Notes: generated from the letters alone by a model not told the origin. Positions 16,675 to 23,053 are shown, counted from the stretch's first letter. The stretch: 49,151 nucleotides of DNA from Caldithrix sp. (GCA_020722685.1 DYKH01000026.1:1-49151), one strand, 5' to 3'. Made by a program: numbers and translations.

Positions 16675-17138
16675 TACAGCACCTCCACTTTGATACGGAC
16701 AGCTGCGCCGCCGGTACCGGGGTTGTTGTCGATTGCTTCAAGCGTGCGGGCGACGGGGTTGGTTGTGCCGACTTTTAAGGTTCCGTCGCCGTTGGATTCA
16801 AGCAGGGCGTCCTTGCCGGCGGTATCGTTGCCGGCTGCAAGCAGGGCGTAAATCTCAGCACCGGGGTAGGCGATGAAATAGCGCACGACTTCGCCGTCTT
16901 CGGCGTACTCAGTGTCGATGTCACGACCTTCAAACAAGGCGTCTTCAACCGCAAACATCTTCGGCGCGGCAAGACCTGTCGAGGTGGCGTGAGGCTGGAC
17001 GGTTCCCGTTGCAGTGCGCTGAATGAGCATACCAGGGGTGATCGCGCCGTCGCCGTAAATGTCCAGGGCTTCGAGAGCGGCTTCCTTGTAGATGCCGTCG
17101 CCCTTCAAAACAACTTTCTTGGGGGTGGGTGTGGTCAT
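16674..17138 (-). CDS. Capsid decoration / head-stabilising protein (154 aa)
   Basis: A small beta-rich protein between the protease/scaffold gene and the capsid gene. GAITPGMLIQRTATGTVQPH and the acidic AVEDALFEGRDIDTEYAEDG are reminiscent of DUF2190-type and lambda gpD-like head proteins. It overlaps the capsid start by one base and is three bases downstream of the protease gene. The role is inferred from position and composition. Confidence 0.55.
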   Translation of the reverse strand: MTTPTPKKVVLKGDGIYKEAALEALDIYGDGAITPGMLIQRTATGTVQPHATSTGLAAPKMFAVEDALFEGRDIDTEYAEDGEVVRYFIAYPGAEIYALLAAGNDTAGKDALLESNGDGTLKVGTTNPVARTLEAIDNNPGTGGAAVRIKVEVL

Positions 17139-17141
17139 CGT

Positions 17142-17660
17142 TTACTCCTGATACAGGGACGGGACGCCCAAAATGTCTTCGGCGGTGGCATTCGCCACAT
17201 CCGTAAACTGCCCAGCGCCCATCGCGGCGTAACTGGTGGGGCGGTAGGACGCCTCAAGTTTTTGCAGCGCGGTCAGCGACATGGCGTTCAATTCTTCCTC
17301 ACTGAACGGGTTTTGGGTGGCATTGGCAATCAGCCGCGCAATGACATCTTTCTTGTCTGCTTCGGCTTTGGCAGCGGCATTCTGCGCCATAACGGTTGCC
17401 GCTTGAACATTACCTTCGACTTTGTTCAAAGTCTCGGTAATAGCCTGAATGGCGGCGGGAATCTTGCCCAGGTTGGCAAACAATTCCTTGAACTTATCGA
17501 GTCCGCCCGCTTCGTTGACGATTGACTCAAGCCCGGTCAATGTCGCCGAAAGGGGGGCAGCTCTCGGAGTCGCGGTGACGTTCTTGCCGTCGTCGGAAAA
17601 CTTGACGGCGTAGCCCGCTTCATTCAGGATTTTGGTAACTAACTCTTTATTCGTATCCAT
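17142..17660 (-). CDS. Nested scaffolding protein, internal in-frame start (172 aa)
   Basis: Within the protease fusion an ATG at 17660 (MDTNKELVTKILNEAGY) is preceded at optimal spacing by AGGAGC. This would yield the C-terminal part alone: a helical protein with a long charged helix (KVEGNVQAATVMAQNAAAKA) and a short C-terminal capsid-binding-like tail. Nested scaffold genes inside the protease gene are well known (lambda C/Nu3). The second product is a prediction from the ribosome binding site. Confidence 0.6.
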   Translation of the reverse strand: MDTNKELVTKILNEAGYAVKFSDDGKNVTATPRAAPLSATLTGLESIVNEAGGLDKFKELFANLGKIPAAIQAITETLNKVEGNVQAATVMAQNAAAKAEADKKDVIARLIANATQNPFSEEELNAMSLTALQKLEASYRPTSYAAMGAGQFTDVANATAEDILGVPSLYQE

Positions 17661-19034
17661 GGTGTGCTCCTGTTTGGGATTTGAAAATAGGTTTACAAGC
17701 CAGTGGGAATCCTGACTTGGGGCTTGCTTTTTGTGCATATACGGCTGTTCGACGACGTTTCCCGATCCATAGAACGGGACATCGAGGAAAACATCATCGC
17801 CGTTGACCAAACTAATACCGTTGATTGTCAGGTCGAACGGCTCGAACGTGCCGGCTGGTAGGTCTTCATCCTTGCCGATATAAGCCAGCGTAATGTGAGG
17901 AATGAAGCCGTGCTCGGACGGGGTTTTTACGTCCTTCCAATTCAGTTGATTTTTCAGGTCGCTGTATAGCGTCGGCATTTCAGGGCTATCGAATGTAAGT
18001 GCGAATGCGTCCTGTTCCCCGCCTGAAATAAACCGCGCCAAACCTTCAACCTTCCCGCTGATGGGGCTTCGGTAGTCGGTCATTTCCATCATGGACTTAA
18101 TCACGGGTACGATATTTACGTTCTTTGTGTCGCCCAGGAAAGCCAGCGTCAAATGAAGCGTGTTGAAAACATCGTCCGCAATAAACGGGAATTGCCGCTT
18201 GATTTCGGCTTTGGCTGTCTCAGGTAACATAAATGCGATCATGCTGGATGAAGAAAAATCAGAATCCTGATTTTTTGCATTGTCTACAATCGCGTAATTC
18301 TTTTGCACCCATTTCTCGTCTTTGTCCTGCTTCCAGCCAGCTTTCTTGCAGGCTCCCCATGCCTTTTTCGCCGCTGTTTCTTCGTCATCACCGCCGCTCT
18401 TGGCTTCCTCGTACACTTTTTCCCATAGCTTTTTCCCTTCGGCGGGAAGGGCGCTAGTCATGTTTTGCATCAAGTTCGCCTCCATTGAATTCCGATTGAC
18501 TCCGCATCCATCGCGCAAAGAGCAAGCGCCGATCTCGTCGGGCAAGATTGCAATATGGTCGGGGTGTATTTCGCGCTGTGTTCCAGTGTACGCGAGTCCA
18601 AGATACTGACCTGGCGTGGTGTCGATGTTTGCATAATAGCCAGTTGACGTTTCGATCATCCTGCCCGCAAGCAGGTCGTCGTGGAGCATCCGCCCCTCGT
18701 CAAATGAAAGCAAGTGCGCTTTGTTGAACCAGTATTCGCCAACAAGGCGCTTCCCTTGCAGGTCCAGCGACGCGCCGAAAAATCTTCCGATGACTGGCAC
18801 GTCGGGGTTTGGCACGCGGGCTGATCCGTTGTTTTGCTTCGGGTGCCGCAGTACCAGCGGGACTCCATCCCAATCTTTGACGAACGCCCCAAACTCGTCC
18901 AATGGGGCAAGCATTCCATTTAGTACACCTTCCACGATGGGGACGCCGCTCGAAACGATCCAGTCTCTCCCATCCTTCGTCTCAAGGCGGCATGTTCCAA
19001 AAGGTGACTTGTTTTTGAATGTTTGTAATTCCAT
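17142..19034 (-). CDS. Prohead protease fused to ChaB-like and 2H-phosphoesterase domains and a scaffold (630 aa)
   Basis: Residues 1-180 look like a DUF2213-type prohead maturation protease (VPLVLRHP, MIETSTGYYA, EIHPDHIAILPDEIGACS). Residues about 192-245 are a ChaB-like domain (ALPAEGKKLWEKVYEE, AAKKAWGACKKAGWK). Residues about 262-425 form a 2H phosphoesterase / LigT domain with both HxT motifs: H294-L-T296 in HLTLAFLGD and H380-I-T382 in HITLAYIG. The last 170 residues are a helical scaffold with its own internal start. The 2H family includes 2'-5' RNA ligase-like enzymes and the anti-CBASS protein Acb1, which cuts cyclic nucleotides. First gene of the late block; GGAG precedes the ATG. 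Confidence 0.75.
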   Translation of the reverse strand: MELQTFKNKSPFGTCRLETKDGRDWIVSSGVPIVEGVLNGMLAPLDEFGAFVKDWDGVPLVLRHPKQNNGSARVPNPDVPVIGRFFGASLDLQGKRLVGEYWFNKAHLLSFDEGRMLHDDLLAGRMIETSTGYYANIDTTPGQYLGLAYTGTQREIHPDHIAILPDEIGACSLRDGCGVNRNSMEANLMQNMTSALPAEGKKLWEKVYEEAKSGGDDEETAAKKAWGACKKAGWKQDKDEKWVQKNYAIVDNAKNQDSDFSSSSMIAFMLPETAKAEIKRQFPFIADDVFNTLHLTLAFLGDTKNVNIVPVIKSMMEMTDYRSPISGKVEGLARFISGGEQDAFALTFDSPEMPTLYSDLKNQLNWKDVKTPSEHGFIPHITLAYIGKDEDLPAGTFEPFDLTINGISLVNGDDVFLDVPFYGSGNVVEQPYMHKKQAPSQDSHWLVNLFSNPKQEHTMDTNKELVTKILNEAGYAVKFSDDGKNVTATPRAAPLSATLTGLESIVNEAGGLDKFKELFANLGKIPAAIQAITETLNKVEGNVQAATVMAQNAAAKAEADKKDVIARLIANATQNPFSEEELNAMSLTALQKLEASYRPTSYAAMGAGQFTDVANATAEDILGVPSLYQE

Positions 19035-19049
19035 AATTCTCCAACAAAA

Positions 19050-19093
19050 AAAGCGCGGAAGAGCAAAGGGTTATCTTTGCTCTTCCGCGCTTT
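19050..19093 (-). terminator. Strong intrinsic terminator in the leader of the late operon
   Basis: A perfect 19-bp stem (AAAGCGCGGAAGAGCAAAG and its complement) has a 6-base loop. Read on the minus strand it is followed by a run of seven T residues (19052-19046). It lies between the minus-strand promoter at 19142-19170 and the first late gene, 9 bases before its GGAG site. Transcription toward the late genes must pass it, so it is a candidate attenuator or antitermination target. Confidence 0.8.
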
Positions 19094-19141
19094 GGGCGCT
19101 TCAGGCTTTTCCAATTATCAGGCGACTGACTGCCTGTTGTA

Positions 19142-19170
19142 AATATAGCACAGTCGATGATTAATTGCAA
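19142..19170 (-). promoter_or_regulatory. Sigma70-like promoter for the late genes downstream of 19.0 kb
   Basis: On the minus strand TTGCAA, a 17-base spacer and TATATT. It is divergent from the regulator promoter 12 bases away. It would give a leader of about 100 bases that contains the terminator at 19050-19093. Confidence 0.65.
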
Positions 19171-19181
19171 GATTTTGGTTA

Positions 19182-19210
19182 TTGCAATTTAGTGTACACC
19201 ATGATATACT
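19182..19210 (+). promoter_or_regulatory. Promoter with embedded palindrome GTGTACAC, for the 19217 regulator
   Basis: TTGCAA (19182-19187), 17-base spacer, TATACT (19205-19210). The perfect palindrome GTGTACAC (19192-19199) sits in the spacer, and a related AGTGTACA follows the gene at 19455-19462. The expected start of transcription falls at or next to the ATG at 19217, so the mRNA may be leaderless. The palindrome is an obvious candidate operator. Confidence 0.65.
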
Positions 19211-19216
19211 TGAGGC

Positions 19217-19456
19217 ATGAAAAAAATACACGCCATTCAACCAAGAAAAAGAATTGAAATCGGCGCTCCATTCGAGGACGCCGTAAACAGATACCTTATC
19301 CCCAAAACAAACAAGGAAAATCTGTCTCCAAACTGGAGTGTCACGGATTGGGTAAGGTACAGTCTGGCACAGCAGATAGCTAAGCGTAATAACGGGAAAA
19401 TTCCTAAAGAATGTCTGGACATGCTCCCGAAGTTCATTCCAGATATGGAATTATAG
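19217..19456 (+). CDS. Small putative transcriptional regulator at the divergent switch (79 aa)
   Basis: A basic 79-residue protein (MKKIHAIQPRKRIEIGAPFE) with a predicted short strand, then helices (NWSVTDWVRYSLAQQIAKRN). This could be a ribbon-helix-helix or related DNA-binding fold, but I cannot assign it firmly. Its position is suggestive. It is alone between two divergent promoters, flanked by two copies of AGTGTACA, and possibly leaderless like lambda cI made from PRM. There is no separate ribosome binding site at proper spacing. Confidence 0.55.
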   Translation: MKKIHAIQPRKRIEIGAPFEDAVNRYLIPKTNKENLSPNWSVTDWVRYSLAQQIAKRNNGKIPKECLDMLPKFIPDMEL

Positions 19457-19533
19457 TGTACATTCTGGTTAAACCATAGTTGGCTGTTTGCTCCGCGTTC
19501 AAAAACTCATTGAAAATTGGTGCTTGTTTACCC

Positions 19534-19562
19534 TTGACTTCCGCCGTACAAAGTGATAGACT
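19534..19562 (+). promoter_or_regulatory. Promoter at the head of the cassette island
   Basis: TTGACT (19534-19539), 17-base spacer, TAGACT (19557-19562). A GTTAGCA box follows at 19570-19576, matching the right-hand box of the attC-like sites. It could be the entry point of the cassette array, though no matching left arm is visible. This promoter would serve the first genes of the array, since cassettes rarely carry promoters. Confidence 0.55.
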
Positions 19563-19611
19563 ATAAACACGTTAGCAATACGGCTGGCGAATAAAAAACA
19601 GGAGAAACAAA

Positions 19612-19836
19612 ATGAACAAGTACTTTTATGCAGCACGGAGCGACAAGGGTTTGAGCATGACATACGACTCACCTTGCTGGATGGTACACGCTTTTACGAG
19701 CAAGCAAGAGCGCGACCAGTATGTCGCAGAAAACAGCGACGGCACAGAAACTGTAACCGCCAGCACCGCCCACAAGATTGCGCCCGAACTCAAAACCAAG
19801 TCGCCGTCAGAAGCATGGCGAGTGGTCGCCCACTAA
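19612..19836 (+). CDS. Small unknown protein, first gene of the cassette island (74 aa)
   Basis: CAGGAG lies upstream of the ATG at good spacing. The sequence (MNKYFYAARSDKGLSMTYDS) has an N-terminal strand pattern and ends in a Thr/Ala-rich helix. No family recognised. Its TAA shares one base with the start of the next gene, so both are probably expressed together from the promoter at 19534. Confidence 0.6.
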   Translation: MNKYFYAARSDKGLSMTYDSPCWMVHAFTSKQERDQYVAENSDGTETVTASTAHKIAPELKTKSPSEAWRVVAH

Positions 19837-20045
19837 TGACAAATCAAAAAAAGGGGAGCCGAAAGGCTCCCCGACCATCACGAAAGAATGTTGTTATCAC
19901 TCCGCATAAGGGCGGGCGCACCGCGAGATTCGAAGCGCGTCTCACCCCAGCGGAAAAAGAAGCCATCTTGAAAGTGATCCGTGAAAGTGGCTTGTCATCT
20001 GCTGATTGGCTCGTGCGGGTCAGTGGCACAGCCAACAAAGCGTGA
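19836..20045 (+). CDS. MobC-like/ribbon-helix-helix small DNA-binding protein (69 aa)
   Basis: A basic N-terminus (KGSRKAPRPSRKN) leads into RTARFEARLTPAEKEAILKV and SGLSSADWLVRVSG. This strand-helix-helix pattern is typical of MobC/plasmid-mobilisation and other ribbon-helix-helix proteins. A paralogue is at 38838-39038. In both, the last codons lie inside the left arm of an attC-like site. The beginning of the gene contains a GGGGAGCC hairpin that is also present at 37662. Confidence 0.55.
   Translation: MTNQKKGSRKAPRPSRKNVVITPHKGGRTARFEARLTPAEKEAILKVIRESGLSSADWLVRVSGTANKA
19853..19872. other. Hairpin GGGGAGCC-GAAA-GGCTCCCC
   Basis: A perfect 8-bp stem with a GAAA tetraloop inside the start of the small DNA-binding gene, preceded by seven A residues. 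Read on the minus strand it is a canonical terminator (stem plus T7). The same hairpin occurs at 37662-37681 in an equivalent position. Confidence 0.6.
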
Positions 20046-20138
20046 ACCAGACGGCGGAACTGTCGCCGAAAATTAGTAGGTTGCGCGTTCTGGTGGTCGT
20101 GGGTCAATCCCGCCGCTGGTTACGCAAACCGTTAGAAG
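20031..20138 (+). repeat. attC-like site A
   Basis: Left box AGCCAAC region, arm GCGTGAACCAGACGGCGG at 20040-20057, variable loop, right arm CCGCCGCTGGTTACGC at 20110-20125, then AAACC and GTTAGAA. The left arm pairs with the right except for two extra bases (G and A). Those are the extrahelical-base arrangement of integron attC sites, with unpaired AAA/AAACC as central spacer. Confidence 0.85.
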
Positions 20139-20146
20139 GCTAAAAC

Positions 20147-20908
20147 ATGTTCACTTTGCACAACGGAGATTGTCTCCCTTACATAAAAGCCATGCCAGCA
20201 AAAAGCGTCTCCGCGGTGATAAGCGACCCTCCTTACGGTATCGCAAACATTGTCGGTAATGGTCGATATGGGCGCACAGTCCGAAAAATAGAAAATGATT
20301 TCAATTTAGATATTTTGGTCGAAGCGTTTCAAGAAATGTTGCGCGTTGCCCCGCTCGTTATGCTTTTCCATAGCCCGCGAAACTTGTCCGATTTTTACAA
20401 ACAAATTGACGGCGCAAATTTCGCAGGGCATATTATTTGGAATAAAAAAGCCCCTGGCACTGGTTTTGGAAGCATAAGATACCAGCATGAGCATATTTCA
20501 GTATTTGGCGATTTGCCAAAAGAAAAGGAGTCTATATTCAGTGTAATCAACGAATACAGAGAAGCAAAGTTGCACCCACACGAAAAGCCTGTTTTGCTTA
20601 TGCAAAAACTTGTCAATTGGGTTGATGGTGAAAAAAAAATAATACTCGACCCATTTATGGGAAGCGGCTCAACTGGCGTCGCCTGCGTGAAATTGAATGT
20701 TGATTTTATAGGCTGTGAATTATCGCCAGAGTATTTTGCAATAGCAGAGAAGCGTCTAAAAGAAGCGTCTTTACAACAGCATCTCTTTACGCCTTCTAAC
20801 AACCGCTTGCACCTTGACGTGGGGGATTCTCCCGCGCAGCAAGCATTATTCACCCCCGAAGCGGATTCCGCCGAAGGGAAGTTACCTGCACCCGCCCCAC
20901 GCAGGTAA
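20147..20908 (+). CDS. DNA methyltransferase, beta-class N4/N6 type (253 aa)
   Basis: Catalytic motif IV DPPY is at residues 27-30 (ISDPPYGIANIVG). The SAM-binding motif I comes late, at 168-177 (DPFMGSGSTG), followed by FIGCELSPEYFAIAEKRL. The order IV before I defines the beta class of amino-methyltransferases. Residues from about 217 to the end (NNRLHLDVGDSPAQQALFT onward) are encoded by attC-like site B, so the real protein carries a recombination-site-encoded tail. The target sequence is unknown, no restriction partner is adjacent, and protection of phage DNA from host restriction is the likely role. Confidence 0.88.
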   Translation: MFTLHNGDCLPYIKAMPAKSVSAVISDPPYGIANIVGNGRYGRTVRKIENDFNLDILVEAFQEMLRVAPLVMLFHSPRNLSDFYKQIDGANFAGHIIWNKKAPGTGFGSIRYQHEHISVFGDLPKEKESIFSVINEYREAKLHPHEKPVLLMQKLVNWVDGEKKIILDPFMGSGSTGVACVKLNVDFIGCELSPEYFAIAEKRLKEASLQQHLFTPSNNRLHLDVGDSPAQQALFTPEADSAEGKLPAPAPRR

Positions 20909-20923
20909 AGCGAACCGTTGGGC
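20794..20923 (+). repeat. attC-like site B
   Basis: Left box TTCTAAC, arm CGCTTGCACCTTGACGTGGG; right arm CCCCACGCAGGTAAAGCG, then AACC and GTTGGGC (exact GTTRRRY). The left arm is longer than the right by three bases. The stop codon of the upstream methyltransferase lies in the right arm. Confidence 0.82.
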
Positions 20924-20930
20924 TTCTGAA

Positions 20931-21626
20931 ATGAGTGTATCTTACAAACTGCACAAAGGCGATTGTCTTGCGTTCATGCGCGAGATGAAAGACAAAAGCG
21001 TTGATTGCGTCATAACCGACCCGCCGTATGGTATCAATTTCATAAACGGTGGTGGTCGCAATCCTGCAAACGGCTGGCGCACATTTTACGATAGCGAAGG
21101 CGATTGGGATAAACGGAAACCAACAAAGGAATACTTCGATGAAATGTTCCGAGTTGCTAACAAAGTAATTATTTGGGGCGGTAATTATTTTGCAAACCTT
21201 CTCCCACCTTCGCAACAGTGGCTTGTGTGGGATAAAGGTCAAAGAAATTTTAGCCTTGCAGATGGCGAATTGGCTTGGTCAAGCATTGATAAAGCAGTAA
21301 GGATTTACACTTATTCGAGAGCCGCCATGCTAAAAGAACGAGTTGAGCATCCAACACAAAAGCCCGTTGCGCTTATGAAATGGTGTTTACAAATTGCAGA
21401 AGCGCAATCAGTCTTTGACCCATTCATGGGAAGCGGTACGATGGGTGTGGCGTGTGTTGAAATGCAAGTGCCTTTTATGGGCTGTGAAGTAAACGCAAAG
21501 TATTATTCCATAGCCGAGAAGCGTATTCAATCGGCGGCATTACAGCCGTCATTCTTTCACGAAGCCCAACAAACGCTTGCACCTGACGCGGGCAAGGCTG
21601 CGGCTCAAAAAGGTTTATTTGAATAA
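20931..21626 (+). CDS. DNA methyltransferase, beta-class N4/N6 type (231 aa)
   Basis: The start at 20931 is 14 bases after the cassette boundary. Upstream in-frame codons belong to the previous attC site and are not expected in the protein. Motif IV DPPY is at 30-33 (VITDPPYGINFING). Motif I (FDPFMGSGTMGVAC) is near residue 165, followed by FMGCEVNAKYYSIAEKRI. WDKGQRNFSLADGELAW resembles the middle region of phage m6A enzymes. The last about 20 residues (QQTLAPDAGKAAAQKGLFE) lie inside attC-like site C. No strong ribosome binding site, as often with cassette genes. Confidence 0.87.
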   Translation: MSVSYKLHKGDCLAFMREMKDKSVDCVITDPPYGINFINGGGRNPANGWRTFYDSEGDWDKRKPTKEYFDEMFRVANKVIIWGGNYFANLLPPSQQWLVWDKGQRNFSLADGELAWSSIDKAVRIYTYSRAAMLKERVEHPTQKPVALMKWCLQIAEAQSVFDPFMGSGTMGVACVEMQVPFMGCEVNAKYYSIAEKRIQSAALQPSFFHEAQQTLAPDAGKAAAQKGLFE

Positions 21627-21675
21627 AATTGTGGTTCGTGTTATCTGCCCGCGCAGGTAAAGCGAGCCGTTAGAA
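21564..21675 (+). repeat. attC-like site C
   Basis: Left box GCCCAAC (exact RYYYAAC), arm CGCTTGCACCTGACGCGGGC; right arm GCCCGCGCAGGTAAAGCG, then AGCC and GTTAGAA. Extra bases lie in the left arm only. A gene stop lies in the loop. Confidence 0.83.
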
Positions 21676-21685
21676 GGCTAAAAAT

Positions 21686-22396
21686 ATGTTCTCTTATTAC
21701 GGCAGTAAAAGCAAACTCGTAGACCTATACCCTGCTCCGAAGCATGGCAAGGTAATTGAGCCTTTCGCGGGAAGCGCACGTTATGCGCTGAAATATTTTG
21801 ACCGTGATGTTTTGATTGTAGATGCTTACGATGTGGTTATAAAAATCTGGCAATACTTGCAGCTCGCAAGCGAGAAAGATATTTTAGGATTGCCAGATTT
21901 GACATACAAACAATCAACGGCTGATTACAACCTGTCCGAAGGTGAGCGTCTATTACTTGGCTTCTTGGTTGCGCGTGGTTCTCGCCGCCCTGCTAAAGTT
22001 GTGCAAAAGTTTTCGAGCGTGGCGCAAGATAAAATTCGTATCGCCAAAGACCTGTATAAAATTCGTCACTGGAAAATTCAGCAAGGCGATTACAGAAACA
22101 TCGAGAATATCGAAGCCACATGGTTTATTGATCCGCCATATCAGAACGTAGGCAAAGCAGGTTACAACGTCAATGAGCGCGGTAACGCGATAGACTTTCC
22201 TGCTCTTGGTGAGTGGTGTAAATCGCGTAATGGTCAGGCGATTGTTTGCGAAGTCACCACCGCCGACTGGTTGCCATTTGAGCCGCTCAAAAAACAACAC
22301 GGTCAGAAGTTATCCAGCACAGAAGCGATTTGGTGTAATGATAATTGGTCTTATCAACAGCAGCTCTTTACGCCACCTAACACCGCGTGCACTTGA
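21686..22396 (+). CDS. D12-class (Dam-like, alpha) DNA adenine methyltransferase (236 aa)
   Basis: An N-terminal FSYYGSKSKLVDLYP leads to motif I VIEPFAGSARYAL (residues 23-35). DPPY is late, at 149-152 (FIDPPYQNVGKAGYNV). Order I then IV with this N-terminus is the D12/Dam family, making N6-methyladenine. WCNDNWSY near the end and the last seven residues run into attC-like site D. The divergent N-terminal GSKSK (instead of GGK) is as in phage members. It is the only alpha-class enzyme among the five methyltransferases here. Confidence 0.85.
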   Translation: MFSYYGSKSKLVDLYPAPKHGKVIEPFAGSARYALKYFDRDVLIVDAYDVVIKIWQYLQLASEKDILGLPDLTYKQSTADYNLSEGERLLLGFLVARGSRRPAKVVQKFSSVAQDKIRIAKDLYKIRHWKIQQGDYRNIENIEATWFIDPPYQNVGKAGYNVNERGNAIDFPALGEWCKSRNGQAIVCEVTTADWLPFEPLKKQHGQKLSSTEAIWCNDNWSYQQQLFTPPNTACT

Positions 22397-22502
22397 CGGC
22401 GGGGATTCTGCGGCATTTCAAGCATTATCTACGCCCGAAGTTTTATCCACCTTGCCGAGCGAGTCTACACCCGCCCGCCGCAAGTAAAGCAAACCGTTAG
22501 AC
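22375..22502 (+). repeat. attC-like site D (both boxes match consensus)
   Basis: Left box ACCTAAC and right box GTTAGAC match RYYYAAC and GTTRRRY exactly. Arms GCGTGCACTTGACGGCGGG and CCCGCCGCAAGTAAAGC pair with extra bases on the left. The loop shows the recurring GGGGATTCTGCGG segment. Confidence 0.86.
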
Positions 22503-22523
22503 CCCTTCTTGGAGAATTGTCAC

Positions 22524-22865
22524 ATGAACAAAGAGGAAATTTGTAAAATGCAAGCAGGCGAAGAAATGGACGCGCTTGTTCTTTCAGAAATTTTCGGAAT
22601 TATGCCTTTCAAATCCGAAAACTGCAAACCGTATAAATTAGACATGTTTCAAAACCCGGAACCTATTTCGTATTACAGCGGAGATATTTTTTCAGCGTGG
22701 GCTATTGTTGATAAGTTGCGTAAGGATGATGTGATAAATATATGGTGTAACTACAATTGGTATATTGTAACAATCGAAAAACCAAAAGGTGATATTGAGG
22801 GAAAGGCTGAAAGTCTTCCACACGCGATATGTCGAGCCGCTTTACTGGCAGTCGTTCCCGCTTAA
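22524..22865 (+). CDS. Phage ABA-sandwich family protein (113 aa)
   Basis: GGAG lies 9 bases before the ATG at 22524. The C-terminus is characteristic of the phage ABA sandwich (BC1872-like) family: YSGDIFSAWAIVDKLRK, then aromatic strands (NIWCNYNWYIV), then AESLPHAICRAALLAV. The N-terminal MQAGEEMDALVLSEIFG helix also fits. The function of the family is unknown; members are small proteins of phages and prophages. Its cassette lacks a complete attC: only a right box GTTAGAC at 22869-22875 follows. Confidence 0.75.
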   Translation: MNKEEICKMQAGEEMDALVLSEIFGIMPFKSENCKPYKLDMFQNPEPISYYSGDIFSAWAIVDKLRKDDVINIWCNYNWYIVTIEKPKGDIEGKAESLPHAICRAALLAVVPA

Positions 22866-22868
22866 TAT

Positions 22869-22875
22869 GTTAGAC
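22869..22875 (+). repeat. Orphan attC right box GTTAGAC
   Basis: An exact GTTRRRY box three bases after the stop of the ABA-sandwich gene, with the same GTTAGACCC continuation as sites D and F. No left box or palindromic arm precedes it. It may be a scar of an eroded site. Confidence 0.4.
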
Positions 22876-22885
22876 CCATTTCTTC

Positions 22886-22975
22886 GGGGCAGTATGGTAC
22901 TCGTGAGGGTTGCCCATTGCTAATACTAGTCATAAACAGGGTAGCTGTAAGGCGGTTCGAGTCCGCTATGCTCCA
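22886..22975 (+). tRNA. tRNA-like sequence or tRNA 3'-end fragment
   Basis: The last 30 bases look like a genuine tRNA 3' half: a T-arm GGCGG-TTCGAGT-CCGCT, an acceptor strand ATGCTCC and a terminal A (CA follows). Upstream GGGGCAG pairs with the acceptor strand at six of seven positions (one wobble), giving a 90-base unit. I could not fold a convincing D-arm or anticodon arm. It may be a degenerate or class II tRNA, or only a tRNA 3' end captured as an integrase attachment site. Confidence 0.35.
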
Positions 22976-22977
22976 CA

Positions 22978-23053
22978 GAGAAGCCCGCTAACAAACGCCG
23001 CAACCCATGAAGGCTAATTACCTGAATGGTGGTAAAGACGGTTCGGGCTTCTC
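22978..23053 (+). other. Large hairpin with attC-like left box, non-coding spacer
   Basis: GAGAAGCCCG (22978-22987) and CGGGCTTCTC (23044-23053) are a perfect 10-base inverted repeat enclosing 56 bases. Just inside lies CTAACAAACGCCG, similar to the left box and arm of the attC-like sites, but without a GTTAG partner. With the tRNA-like sequence it fills most of the 275-base gap between genes. Confidence 0.4.

Noticed and set aside
16204..16851. Plus-strand open frame of 215 codons opposite the capsid gene
   Set aside because: Antisense to the capsid and decoration genes and without a translation signal; a by-product of codon bias.
19142..19170. Vector (trp/tac promoter) contamination
   Set aside because: The late promoter resembles the tac core by chance, but surrounding sequence is continuous phage sequence and no operator or vector flank follows.
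22886..22975. A standard complete tRNA gene
   Set aside because: T-arm and acceptor are good, but I could not form a D-arm or an anticodon stem with a plausible loop, so I keep it only as tRNA-like.
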